Below, in pieces: positions 1 through 8,700 of a DNA stretch of 57,263 bases (within the stretch, counting starts at the first letter, position 1; the number at the start of each line of letters is the position of its first letter). This DNA is from a virus. The stretch lies in the IMG/VR virus record IMGVR_UViG_3300034156_000030, positions 1 through 57,263 of that record; one strand, 5' to 3'. Under the pieces are notes generated by a model. That model saw only the letters and a list, made by a program, of their open reading frames with translations. It did no database searches and was not told the origin of the DNA. A program made the translations under genes and the position numbers.

Positions 1-5
1 ATGAA

Positions 6-35
6 GGAGGGGGGCTTATATTGCGAGACCCCTCC
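6..35 (-). terminator. Hairpin after the last gene of the RNA polymerase operon
   Basis: GGAGGGG (6-12) pairs with CCCCTCC (29-35) around a 16-nt loop, starting directly after the TAG stop of the 36-269 gene. It is the most GC-rich stem in the left part of the window. No U-run follows before the window edge, so a factor-independent terminator is likely but not proven. Confidence 0.5.
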
Positions 36-269
36 CTATGTCATAACTTTTCTGTAAATTCCTAAGATGTTTTCTTTTATTATCTCATCAATTGCATCTT
101 CAATAGCTATTCGTTCATCTTCTTCTGATAATTCATCACTTGTCTTGGCAATCCTTGCTAAGTATGCACACGAGTTATAACCTTTTGATTCATCAAATGT
201 TTTCCACTTGTCAAACTCAGTGAAAGGATCATAAGGATTGTCTGTTGTAGTTAACATCACGGTAGTCAT
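36..269 (-). CDS. Small acidic phage protein, unknown function
   Basis: 77 residues counted from the second ATG, which lies 8 nt after AAAGGAG; the ATG two codons earlier is too close to that site. It opens with a Thr-rich stretch (LTTTDNPYDPF) and turns acidic and probably helical after residue 45 (SEEDERIAIEDAIDEII). I recognise no catalytic motif. It is the last gene before the edge hairpin and lies 80 nt downstream of the RNA polymerase-like gene, so it is probably read with it, although a weak hairpin separates the two. The N-terminal pattern is one I associate with phages of Gram-positive gut bacteria; that is recollection, not a search. Confidence 0.75.
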   Translation of the reverse strand: MTTVMLTTTDNPYDPFTEFDKWKTFDESKGYNSCAYLARIAKTSDELSEEDERIAIEDAIDEIIKENILGIYRKVMT

Positions 270-297
270 AGACATGTCTCCTTTTTAATTATTTAAA

Positions 298-337
298 AGA
301 ATCTTAAAGTTTTGTTAGACATTATCTAAAAGATTCT
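298..337 (-). terminator. Possible weak terminator after the RNA polymerase-like gene
   Basis: AGAATCTT and AAGATTCT form a perfect 8-bp inverted repeat with a 24-nt AT-rich loop, followed on the minus strand by TTTTAAAT. The stem is AT-rich and the loop long, so termination would be partial at best. Confidence 0.35.
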
Positions 338-348
338 ATTATATTGAT

Positions 349-2994
349 TTAAGTTTTTAAAGCATTAAATAATGCAGATGTAGAGATGCCTAAAGACTCA
401 GCAACTTCTGATTGAGTATAGCCTGAGGCAAGCATTGCTTTAGCACGACTAACACGAGAAGGTGACATCATAGTAGTTGTTCTAGGTGTTGCAAGTTGTT
501 TAATTCTATCTAAGTTAGTGTTCATTAATATCTGTGTTAATTTAGATGGACTAATAGCACCAGCTTGTATAGCCTCCCATTCTCTATCAGTAAGAGGAAT
601 TGGATCTTTCTTTGCTCCTGTTCTAACTCTAGATTCTGCTAATGCTTGATTGCGAACCTTCTTTAGATCATCAGACTCCATACCTGGATTAGCCTGTTTC
701 TTTCTATCTATAATGGAATTGGCTATAACATGTGCCTGTCTTTCTAAAGGTTTATTTTTAAGAGCATTATTCAACTTAGCATTTAATACATCTACTTCTT
801 TAGCATAAGCAAGTCTTGCTGATGGATTATATGGTGTGGGTATTGTTTCGGCAGCGTTCTTTCTAGATGCATTACCTAAAGACTTCAAATTATTAGCATA
901 GGCGGCATAAACTTCTTCTATTGGTCTTCCAGATGATAATGTAAAAGCATTAGAAGTTTCAGCTATTTTTGTAGATTTTATTTGTCTTACTATTGTTTTA
1001 CCATTCTTATCTACATAAGATTCTCCAGTTTTACTATATACTTTTTTTCCAGTATTAACATCAATTGGTCCACCTTCTGCAGCACTTCTAGGTTTTCTAG
1101 CATCTACTCTTGCCTGTGATGATGCTTTAGATATTAATGTTGATGCTCCACCGCTTGAACTATTCTGATATTTGGCTGATAATGAAGCAATTTTATGGTC
1201 TTTAAAAGATTGTCTATAATCCAAGTTATGCTTCTCACTATCTATAACTACCATAGAATGTCTAACAGCCATACATATCTCATCTAAACTAGCACCTTTA
1301 ATAGTCATATCTGTAATGAGATTACTTGCTTCACCCATTTTTGTCTGTTTAGTTTGTGGTTTAATTGGTTTAATATTAGAACCTTCTGGTATTTTATATG
1401 ATGTAATAGGATCAAAATCTTGTAAATTCTTTAATGATGCTGAAGATTTTATTAAACCTTTACTATTAGGTATTACTATTACGGCATCACCATCAAAGTC
1501 TGCTCCAGAAAGTTTTTGTGCTACTTTGGGATGCATACCTATAGCATCTGGTGCTCCTCCCATAACAGCTATTGCATCTTTATTTTTATTATTTACTATA
1601 ACTTGAGGTATTTCAAATGTTCCACCATGAGGATGTCTAATTAGTACAACTGGTTCACCATTATTAAATGTTGGCGCATATATTTCATTTTCTTTCATAC
1701 CTGGAATTGGTAATATAACTTTTGATGCTTGTCTAGGTAAAGCTGCAGCTTTTAAATGGACAGCTGAACTATCACAATCATCTGCAAATGCTTGTAAAAG
1801 TTGTCTTTTTACAACTGGATTGGTTAATTTATTTATTTCATCAAATTCTTCTTGTTTTAATTTTAGTGATAAATCAAGTTGTCTTTTAGCCAAAGGTACT
1901 GATTGTTTTGATAGGATTTGTGATGATATACTTTTAGACCAAGAGCTCCAATCGCCTTCTTCATTAACGATATTAAGTGCACCACTCTTACGTTTAATGG
2001 TTGCTCCAAACGGACTATCAGAATCGATGTTTGTTTGACCATTTTCATCAGTAGTAGTTTTAAGTTTTTTCATAGCACCTAATTTACCAACATCTTTAGA
2101 TTTATTAGTGTTAAACATAATATCCACACCAATAGGCATTTTATCATTATAAATGGCCATACCTTTTAAATAGTGTGTACCATCAACGCTAATACGAACT
2201 TGAGCATATTGTGAACCGCCCAAATCCAAATCTTTAACGCCTCTTCGAAGTTCTATAACGCCATCTTTCTGTGTTCCACCATCTTCGGAAAAATTAATTT
2301 TAATTCTATTAGAGTCAATGCTATGAATAGTTTTATCTATCTCATTAAATGTTCTTCCAAAATCATTAGAATATGCGTTAATTGCTTTTATTTTTCCTAC
2401 ATCTTTTACGACTTCTGACCAACTAGTATCTGGAGCGCCTAAAACTTTCATAATTGTAAATTGTCCAGGTAATCCAACTTGTTCAACGTTAACTCTATGT
2501 ACTTTATATCCTTGTTCTTGTAACTCAGCAACTGCATTATTTAATTTTGTACGGGTTACGCCAAGATATGTTTCAACACCTGCTCCAACATCAATAAATC
2601 TTTTTTGATCTACATTTTCTTTTAGTATACCAGCAGTTACTTTAGTAATAGATGCTCTTTCCGCTAATATGGGATTAAGTATAGAACGAACAGATGATTC
2701 ATTCATTCCCATTCTTCTGCCAATCTCCATATTAGAATAACCTTTATCTTTAAGTTTTAAAATTTCTGTTCTATCTCCTGCTCTTTTTTCTGATTTAACA
2801 AGTGACATTCTAGCTAATAATACAGTTGTAGTTATGCCTTCTCTTTTCGCTATTTCTAAATTACTTAAACCTTCATCACGAAGTTTTTGAATATGAGCTT
2901 TAAAATCAATAGCTCTTTCATAACCGTCTTTTCCGGAGCCCCATGGATACCTTCCAGATTTTCTAGGCATACCATAATGTTTTATCTCACTCAT
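349..2994 (-). CDS. Two-barrel (DxDGD) RNA polymerase-like protein with HTH segments
   Basis: 881 residues, ATG 9-10 nt after AGGAGG. Residues 496-503 read SGADFDGD. The DxDGD motif holds the magnesium-binding aspartates of two-barrel RNA polymerases: cellular beta' (NADFDGD), QDE-1-like RNA polymerases, and phage enzymes such as SPbeta YonO. About 50 residues upstream PVVLIRHPHGGTFEIPQV (448-465) resembles the arginine-proline motif that precedes DxDGD in QDE-1-like proteins. Helix-turn-helix segments are apparent at about 42-62, 84-106 and 857-880. The first 20 residues hold HYGMPRKSGRYPWGSG, a tag-like motif similar in style to tags on phage head proteins, so packaging into the virion is possible. 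It follows two nuclease genes in an operon headed by the promoter box at 3898-3923. Family membership is fairly sure; template, promoter and timing are inference. Confidence 0.75.
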   Translation of the reverse strand: MSEIKHYGMPRKSGRYPWGSGKDGYERAIDFKAHIQKLRDEGLSNLEIAKREGITTTVLLARMSLVKSEKRAGDRTEILKLKDKGYSNMEIGRRMGMNESSVRSILNPILAERASITKVTAGILKENVDQKRFIDVGAGVETYLGVTRTKLNNAVAELQEQGYKVHRVNVEQVGLPGQFTIMKVLGAPDTSWSEVVKDVGKIKAINAYSNDFGRTFNEIDKTIHSIDSNRIKINFSEDGGTQKDGVIELRRGVKDLDLGGSQYAQVRISVDGTHYLKGMAIYNDKMPIGVDIMFNTNKSKDVGKLGAMKKLKTTTDENGQTNIDSDSPFGATIKRKSGALNIVNEEGDWSSWSKSISSQILSKQSVPLAKRQLDLSLKLKQEEFDEINKLTNPVVKRQLLQAFADDCDSSAVHLKAAALPRQASKVILPIPGMKENEIYAPTFNNGEPVVLIRHPHGGTFEIPQVIVNNKNKDAIAVMGGAPDAIGMHPKVAQKLSGADFDGDAVIVIPNSKGLIKSSASLKNLQDFDPITSYKIPEGSNIKPIKPQTKQTKMGEASNLITDMTIKGASLDEICMAVRHSMVVIDSEKHNLDYRQSFKDHKIASLSAKYQNSSSGGASTLISKASSQARVDARKPRSAAEGGPIDVNTGKKVYSKTGESYVDKNGKTIVRQIKSTKIAETSNAFTLSSGRPIEEVYAAYANNLKSLGNASRKNAAETIPTPYNPSARLAYAKEVDVLNAKLNNALKNKPLERQAHVIANSIIDRKKQANPGMESDDLKKVRNQALAESRVRTGAKKDPIPLTDREWEAIQAGAISPSKLTQILMNTNLDRIKQLATPRTTTMMSPSRVSRAKAMLASGYTQSEVAESLGISTSALFNALKT

Positions 2995-3000
2995 AAAAAG

Positions 3001-3555
3001 TTAACCTCCTATCTTTAATTGTTCTATCCTTTTATCAAATTCGATAATTTTAATCATAATATTCCATATTTCTTCCGGTTCTGGAATATGAATTAAAACT
3101 TCATCCGATTGATATATTCTTAGTTCGGTTTCAATTTCAATAGGTTTAATATTATACTCTAAACAGAATAAAGCATTATAAACCAATAATTGTTTTATAG
3201 ATGCTGGTGTTTCTCCTGTTTTTAAATCATGTATTCTTAAAAAGTTTTTTTTGAAAGATATAGCATCTGCTGTGCCAAAACAATTATCCGAAAAATAGAG
3301 AGGTTGTTCTGTTTGCATTTTAAAACCTATAGCATCATTAACATAAATATTAAATGAATTTCTTGTTTTTGGTAATCTAACTCCAAGTTTTATACATTGT
3401 TTAGCAAGTTCATGTAATTCAGTTCCTTTGGCTGCTGCTAAGTATTTAGAAAATGTAGAAACAAGTTTTTCATCATCATAATTTATCCAATGATATTTAC
3501 TTGCACTTAGAAACGCGTGTAATCCGTCTAATCGAGAATGCTTGTTGAAGTTCAT
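3001..3555 (-). CDS. PD-(D/E)XK nuclease, RecB/Cas4-like
   Basis: 184 residues. Motifs in order: GTELHE (44-49), GTAD (94-97, D97), LRIHDLKTG (D110, K112) and KQLLVY (Q122, Y126), the H/E...D...DxK...QxxxY arrangement of RecB/Cas4-type nucleases. It lacks the four cysteines of Cas4, so no iron-sulfur cluster is expected. The likely role is exonucleolytic DNA processing in replication, recombination or host DNA breakdown. The start is fixed by AGAGGAGG six nt before the ATG, which makes the gene overlap the preceding VRR-NUC gene by 59 nt in another frame. Six nt separate it from the RNA polymerase-like gene, indicating one operon. Confidence 0.82.
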   Translation of the reverse strand: MNFNKHSRLDGLHAFLSASKYHWINYDDEKLVSTFSKYLAAAKGTELHELAKQCIKLGVRLPKTRNSFNIYVNDAIGFKMQTEQPLYFSDNCFGTADAISFKKNFLRIHDLKTGETPASIKQLLVYNALFCLEYNIKPIEIETELRIYQSDEVLIHIPEPEEIWNIMIKIIEFDKRIEQLKIGG

Positions 3556-3820
3556 ATAAAACCTCCTCTTTATTTTGAGGACATATCATAGATGCAAAAG
3601 ACATATCATCCATTTTATTTATGTAATATTCTTGGTTTGGTTGATATGGTTCGTTAAGACTTCTTTTACATTCTAATGCTGCCCAATGTTTTTTATATAA
3701 AATTAAAAGGTCAGGAATTCCTTGAACGTATTGTGAATCATTTTTTAAGACTATACATCCAGGAAATATATCTTTAAGCTCTTCAATTAAATCAGCTTGA
3801 AATTTATTTTCTCTAGTCAT
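3497..3820 (-). CDS. VRR-NUC family endonuclease
   Basis: 107 residues. GIPDLLIL (34-41) and AALECKRS (48-54 region, E50 and K52) give the PD...ExK core, followed by QPNQEYYINKM, typical of the small phage VRR-NUC proteins thought to act on branched DNA. The ATG follows GAAAGGAGATCAT. It is the first gene after the promoter box at 3898-3923, with a 71-nt leader that contains a small hairpin and U-run. Its last 59 nt overlap the next nuclease gene. Two nucleases next to a helicase and a replication polymerase suggest a role in handling recombination or replication intermediates. Confidence 0.8.
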   Translation of the reverse strand: MTRENKFQADLIEELKDIFPGCIVLKNDSQYVQGIPDLLILYKKHWAALECKRSLNEPYQPNQEYYINKMDDMSFASMICPQNKEEVLYELQQAFSIRRITRVSKCK

Positions 3821-3834
3821 ATGATCTCCTTTCT

Positions 3835-3857
3835 AAAAAAATAAGAATCCAATTCTT
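3835..3857 (-). promoter_or_regulatory. Leader hairpin with U-run, possible attenuator of the nuclease-RNAP operon
   Basis: On the minus strand AAGAAT-TGG-ATTCTT is followed by A and seven T, inside the 71-nt leader between the 3898-3923 promoter box and the VRR-NUC start. The stem is only 6 bp with a 3-nt loop, so it would terminate weakly; a role as partial attenuator is inference. Confidence 0.35.
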
Positions 3858-3897
3858 AAATTAATTCCTATTAAAGGGACATTTTTTATTCCCCTCT

Positions 3898-3923
3898 ATT
3901 ATAGGCCATGTTTTTCACGCGAG
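3898..3923 (-). promoter_or_regulatory. YTCGC-N15-TATAAT promoter box, copy 1 (nuclease-RNAP operon)
   Basis: Minus strand: CTCGC (3923-3919), 15-nt spacer, TATAAT (3903-3898). It shares the invariant TCGC, the AC in the middle of the spacer and the exact spacing with nine other sites, but TATAAT is followed by AG rather than GA. It lies 8 nt past the stop of the SF2 helicase gene and 71 nt before the start codon of the VRR-NUC gene, so it probably drives the operon that ends with the RNA polymerase-like gene. Confidence 0.6.
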
Positions 3924-3930
3924 TTTGATA

Positions 3931-5109
3931 TTATGATATAAATCTTTTTTCATTAAAATTCTTTTTACCATTAAATGCTTTTCTAATAGCTAAATCGATT
4001 TCTGATGTAGAATATAAATGATAATAATAAAGATTTGTAAATGGTGAGTTTAATCTATCTATTCTACCAGCTGCTTGAATGACTGCTTTATATGAATAAT
4101 TTTGAGAATAGAAAATTACAGTATCTGTTAATATACAATTCCATCCTTCTGCACCTGCAGCATATTGAACTATGTACATCCATTCATTAGTATCAGGAAT
4201 TAATTGATGATTATGACCATTCCATTCTGTTGTTGATATTTTAAGTTTATTACCTAATTCTAAAAGTAATTCTCTCTCATAATTAAAATTATAAAATACT
4301 ATAACTTTAGGATGTTTTTTTATAAGTTGAGCAACTGTATCAACTCTTCTTGGATCACTATTCACAACTCTGCGCATTAAATAACAAAGTTGAGCTACAT
4401 CTCTAACTGGTTCTTTTTCATAAACATTCCAACGTTTAATCATAACTGTATTAAATATTTCTCTATCAAAACCAACTTTAATCAATTTATCATTAGATAT
4501 TGTTCGCTTATTATAATGCATATTAATTATAATTTCATCTCTAAGACGGACTAATCTATTAATCTCTATATAGTGATCTATCTTTGGAAATTTTGAAAAA
4601 TTATTAAATACTACATGTCTACGAATAAATTCGGTACGGTTCTTATAATATCCGTTGGCTACAAATACTGGAATGTAATCAGACCATGTATCACCTGGAG
4701 TTGCACTTAATAAAATCCAGTTATTATTTTTAGTTACTTTAATAAAAGATTTTACCCATGTACCATTTCCTATAACTCGCTGTTCATCTAGTATGAAAAA
4801 TGCATTTTTAACATTAACATATTTTCTTATATTATTCCAAGAATCAACAGTAACTTTAATAGAAAACTTAAATAAACTACATTCTTTTTCCCATTCTAAA
4901 GTATCTCTTTTTCTTGCTGTTGTTATAATATATAAATCTTTTGGTTTCTTCATTTGTAATTTATTGTTATTAAAATCGCCACCACATTCTTTTAAATAAT
5001 ATGCAAGCGAAGTTAATGATTTGCCCGAACCAACACCACCAACTAAAATATTTCCATTTCGAAGTTTTTCTATAGCATCTTTTTGATATGGATATAGTTG
5101 TACAGCCAT
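3931..5109 (-). CDS. Superfamily 2 DNA helicase (SNF2-like)
   Basis: 392 residues. Walker A GVGSGKS (25-31), motif II FILDEQR (105-111), motif III LLSATPGD (133-140) and motif VI QAAGRIDR (345-352) give the two-RecA-domain SF2 layout. Motif II reads DEQR instead of DEAH or DEAD; D and E, which bind magnesium and activate water, are kept. The short length means only the helicase core, as in many phage SNF2-like proteins that remodel replication forks or recombination intermediates. The start is ATG after AAGGAGGATTGTTCT. It follows the SSB-like gene by 60 nt and comes before the nuclease-RNAP operon. Confidence 0.87.
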   Translation of the reverse strand: MAVQLYPYQKDAIEKLRNGNILVGGVGSGKSLTSLAYYLKECGGDFNNNKLQMKKPKDLYIITTARKRDTLEWEKECSLFKFSIKVTVDSWNNIRKYVNVKNAFFILDEQRVIGNGTWVKSFIKVTKNNNWILLSATPGDTWSDYIPVFVANGYYKNRTEFIRRHVVFNNFSKFPKIDHYIEINRLVRLRDEIIINMHYNKRTISNDKLIKVGFDREIFNTVMIKRWNVYEKEPVRDVAQLCYLMRRVVNSDPRRVDTVAQLIKKHPKVIVFYNFNYERELLLELGNKLKISTTEWNGHNHQLIPDTNEWMYIVQYAAGAEGWNCILTDTVIFYSQNYSYKAVIQAAGRIDRLNSPFTNLYYYHLYSTSEIDLAIRKAFNGKKNFNEKRFIS

Positions 5110-5169
5110 AGAACAATCCTCCTTAAAATATATGCCCGTCTAGCCGATAGCACAGCTTTATTTTTTTAA

Positions 5170-5706
5170 TTAATCATGATGTTTACAACTACCATCACAT
5201 GCTTCACAATTGCCACAACCACCAATAGAATCAACAGCACTATCTGGGGCGTCATAATATTGTTTTTCAAATTCATCTTCTGCTATTGTTATATACATGG
5301 CTTTAACATATGCTTTAACGCCGCTTTTTTCATTTGGAGTGCCTTTATGCATTGTCCAGTTATATGGACAAATAACTAGATCTATTTTAGCTATATCAGC
5401 CCAATCAATAATGGAAACTGATTCTTCGTCCATTAATGTTTTTCCTTTACTTGAGATTATTAATATTTTTGGCGGTGTATTATCATAAGCTACTTTTACT
5501 TGAAGATATCCTTGTTTCGGGGCACCATCATCTTTTGGAGTTAGCCACCTAACATTCCAGCCATCATCTTCTAACTTGGCTGACAAATTATCATCAAGAA
5601 ATACACAAAAATTTCGTTGTCCTTCTGGATTGAATCTACCTAACTTACCACTAAAATTACGGAAACCTATATCAGCATTAGCGATAGATATATTACTTTT
5701 AATCAT
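5170..5706 (-). CDS. Phage single-stranded DNA-binding protein-like
   Basis: 178 residues, beginning IKSNISIANADIGFRNFSGK, followed by a beta-rich central part (FCVFLDD, YLQVKVAY, KILIISSKGKT, IDLVICPYNW, AYVKAMYITI) consistent with an OB-fold. The C-terminus is Cys/His-rich (GGCGNCEACDGSCKHHD), a possible metal site and unlike the acidic tip of bacterial SSB. Position directly after the replication polymerase gene (15 nt gap) and before the helicase supports an ssDNA-binding role. I recognise the first half as a family often annotated as phage SSB; the biochemical role here is inferred. Confidence 0.7.
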   Translation of the reverse strand: MIKSNISIANADIGFRNFSGKLGRFNPEGQRNFCVFLDDNLSAKLEDDGWNVRWLTPKDDGAPKQGYLQVKVAYDNTPPKILIISSKGKTLMDEESVSIIDWADIAKIDLVICPYNWTMHKGTPNEKSGVKAYVKAMYITIAEDEFEKQYYDAPDSAVDSIGGCGNCEACDGSCKHHD

Positions 5707-5721
5707 TTAGTTATTCCCCTT

Positions 5722-8700
5722 TCAAAATGGCATACAATCGTAGCCTAATTTACATGAATTTGGTCCTGTACTATCTGTTGTCCAATTGATGCAGTTAACA
5801 CAATCAGTCTTTTTAGGACATTCCGGTAACCAAGGTGGAATATCATCAAAACCTATTGGCGCTAATTCTTGTTGCATTCTTTCTGGGTCATCAGATACAA
5901 ACCAATCAAAATCACCATATTTAGAAATATCTTCGACTGCACTATCAACTAATGTTTCATAATACGATAAATCTATATCAGAATTTCTATCTAATGATTT
6001 TACCATTTCTGCTTCTAACCATTTAAATCCTTTAGTTCCAGTAGCAGAATAATATTTATCATCTTTCATGCGATATAATGTTCCGCCACCACAACCAACT
6101 TTAATAGGACAAAATGCTCCAACTTTTCCGACGAAATGATATTCATGTTGTCCCTCTATAGTTTCATCCATGTCAATATATAAAGCGCCTTGACTCACAG
6201 ATTTAGTTTCACGCATATCTTCAAAACATAATTCTTCTTTAGAGAACAATGTTTTAAATACATAAGGCTGAGCAAATTGTGTTCCAGTAGCAGTCCAACC
6301 TCTTGATTCTATTAAATCTTTTGATTTAGATTCTTCCCAACCTTTAACCCGTGCAATATATACTGCATCGTTAACAAGACAGAATCTAGAATATGTGTCT
6401 TCCAATTCAAATTCATAACCATATTTTTTACCAAAAGCAAATATAAAGTCTATAATATCTGGGTCAGCATCTGGAATGGCTAATTTAATAGAATCTGTTT
6501 TGATGTGAATAGCTGCATAACCTTTCTCTTCAACTGCATATTTTAAGTCTATCATAAATAATGCACCACGTTTTGCAACTATGTTGTCTTTATTTCTAGG
6601 GTCTCTAAATGGATTTTCAAAAGAAGCTGATGTTAAACCATAAGCTGAATTAAGAGCAGTCTTTAATCCATTAGACACATCCTTTAAAGTAAACAAAGGT
6701 TTATCACTGAGTGCATTTTCAATAAATGGCCATATTTTACCATCAAGTAGAACTTTTAATGTATCAAAGTCTTTATGTTTAATTGCTATCCTACCTTTCT
6801 TTAAATCGGAATAATTTTTTGTATATGGGCCAAATAGATTTAATTCCTCTATACTGGTTGGGTGCATAGATGCTACATCAATAACAACTACATTAGAATA
6901 CATTCCAGGAATTGATTCTACATATCCACCCTCTCCAACTTCTATGCCTCGATAAGTACTTTTACCATTCTCAAATTTATATCCTGGAAACATAATACTT
7001 AAATCTGTATACACTAATTTATCTTGGGTCTTTCTATCCTTACCAAATACAATTCTAGTTGAGTGAGTGTTAGTTGTATCGTTAACTGTTAATCCACTTA
7101 ATGCAGCAAGAATTTGTCTAGCTGCCCAATCACCTGCTGTATAATTAAATACAGCTTCTGTAGCATCAACATCATTACCACAATAATCTGCAACTAAGTC
7201 CCACATATGTTCGGGTACTTCTTGGTCCCATGGTAAACCTAATTCTTGATGATGAATACCCAGTTTAATCTCCCACTTTTTAAGACTCATTTTATTACCA
7301 GCACTTAGATAATCATAAGCATCTGTATAAGATATATTATATGCTTCACCAAATAAACAATTTTTACTATCGCCAATAATCTTTTGAGATAGTAAATATA
7401 ATTGCTCATTCGAATATCCAATATATCTGGCATATAATATGTGATTATCATATCTCCGACAATTAAATCCTATTAATTTAAATTTCATTAACGCTTCAAC
7501 ATCTTTCGAAGAAGGGTTAATCATTTTAACTTTATTACCGCCTTTCTTTTTCCAAACAATTATAAATAGATTAGGAAATACTTCAACATCAAAAAATATT
7601 AAATCATCATTAATATATTCTTCTGTCGAATTGCTTATTTCTTCAGAAGCAAACTGCATTTTACTAATTAACTTAATACAATAGTCTGATTGATTACTTG
7701 AGTTATTAGCAAATGCTAAAATCTTCGGACGCATATCAGTCACATCATATTTTATACCTGATTTATAAGCATCCTCTAATATCTTTTGAATAAAGTCTAT
7801 AGATGGTTTTGTTCCTGGGTGTATTTCTTTGTGAAGATTTCGAGCAATTAAATCTCTTAAACCTTTTTCACTTTGAACAGCATTAAAATTTATCAATTTA
7901 CTATCTCCTTTCAAGGGTAGCCCACTATTGATAGTTGCAACTGGTGAGTTGTTGCACTTAGATAATTTTCTTCTCAACGAGGCTTGCCCGGTAAATATTT
8001 TTACTTCAATCCCTTCTGAATATACTCTACTTAATCTTTGTACATCACCATCATAAATATAATGAAGGTGTATGCCACCACCACTCTTACTAAATTCAGC
8101 ATAAGTTAGTGGCCATTTGCTAGCTTCTTCAATATTTAATTCAACTGATTTTTTACCAGAAGAATCTTTTAAGTCAAAATCTATTACTATGTGATTTTCT
8201 GGTGGTCTAACATAATGAATCTTTTTAGTATCAATACTTTTTAGTTTAATTTTTACTTTCTCCCATTTATTTTTAGGTATCTCTTCTTCTGTAGCATATT
8301 GTGCTTGACATTCAGATAATATTTCATCAATTATAGAATTAGTTTCTTCTAGAACAAAAGAAGCTTTTTTAATTATTTCAGATTTTTTATAAGTTTTATC
8401 ATGTAAAGCTTTACCTATAAAATCTTTATATACACTTCTTACTTGCTTATCGTCTATTCTAGTTACGTCATAAAATTCAAAGAAGTATGATTTTAACTCT
8501 TCTCTAAACTTATGCTTTTGCAGTTTATAAGTTATTAATGCTTCATCACAATATATTTTATACATAGAATATGCCTGTGATAATGTGGTCCATTCTTGTG
8601 ATTTAAAAACCTCATAACTATCTTCTACAAAATTGAAGAATATATCTGTTTGCATCATCATGTCTATTGGCTTATAATTAGAATAATATTTACTACCCAT

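Noticed and set aside
1316-1606. Plus-strand ORF of 96 codons opposite the RNA polymerase-like gene
   Set aside because: Antisense to a clear protein-coding gene, no ribosome site, hydrophobic low-complexity product typical of antisense frames in AT-rich DNA.
5110-5169. Terminator between the SSB-like and helicase genes
   Set aside because: The sequence has some GC-rich bases but no stem of five or more pairs followed by a T-run.
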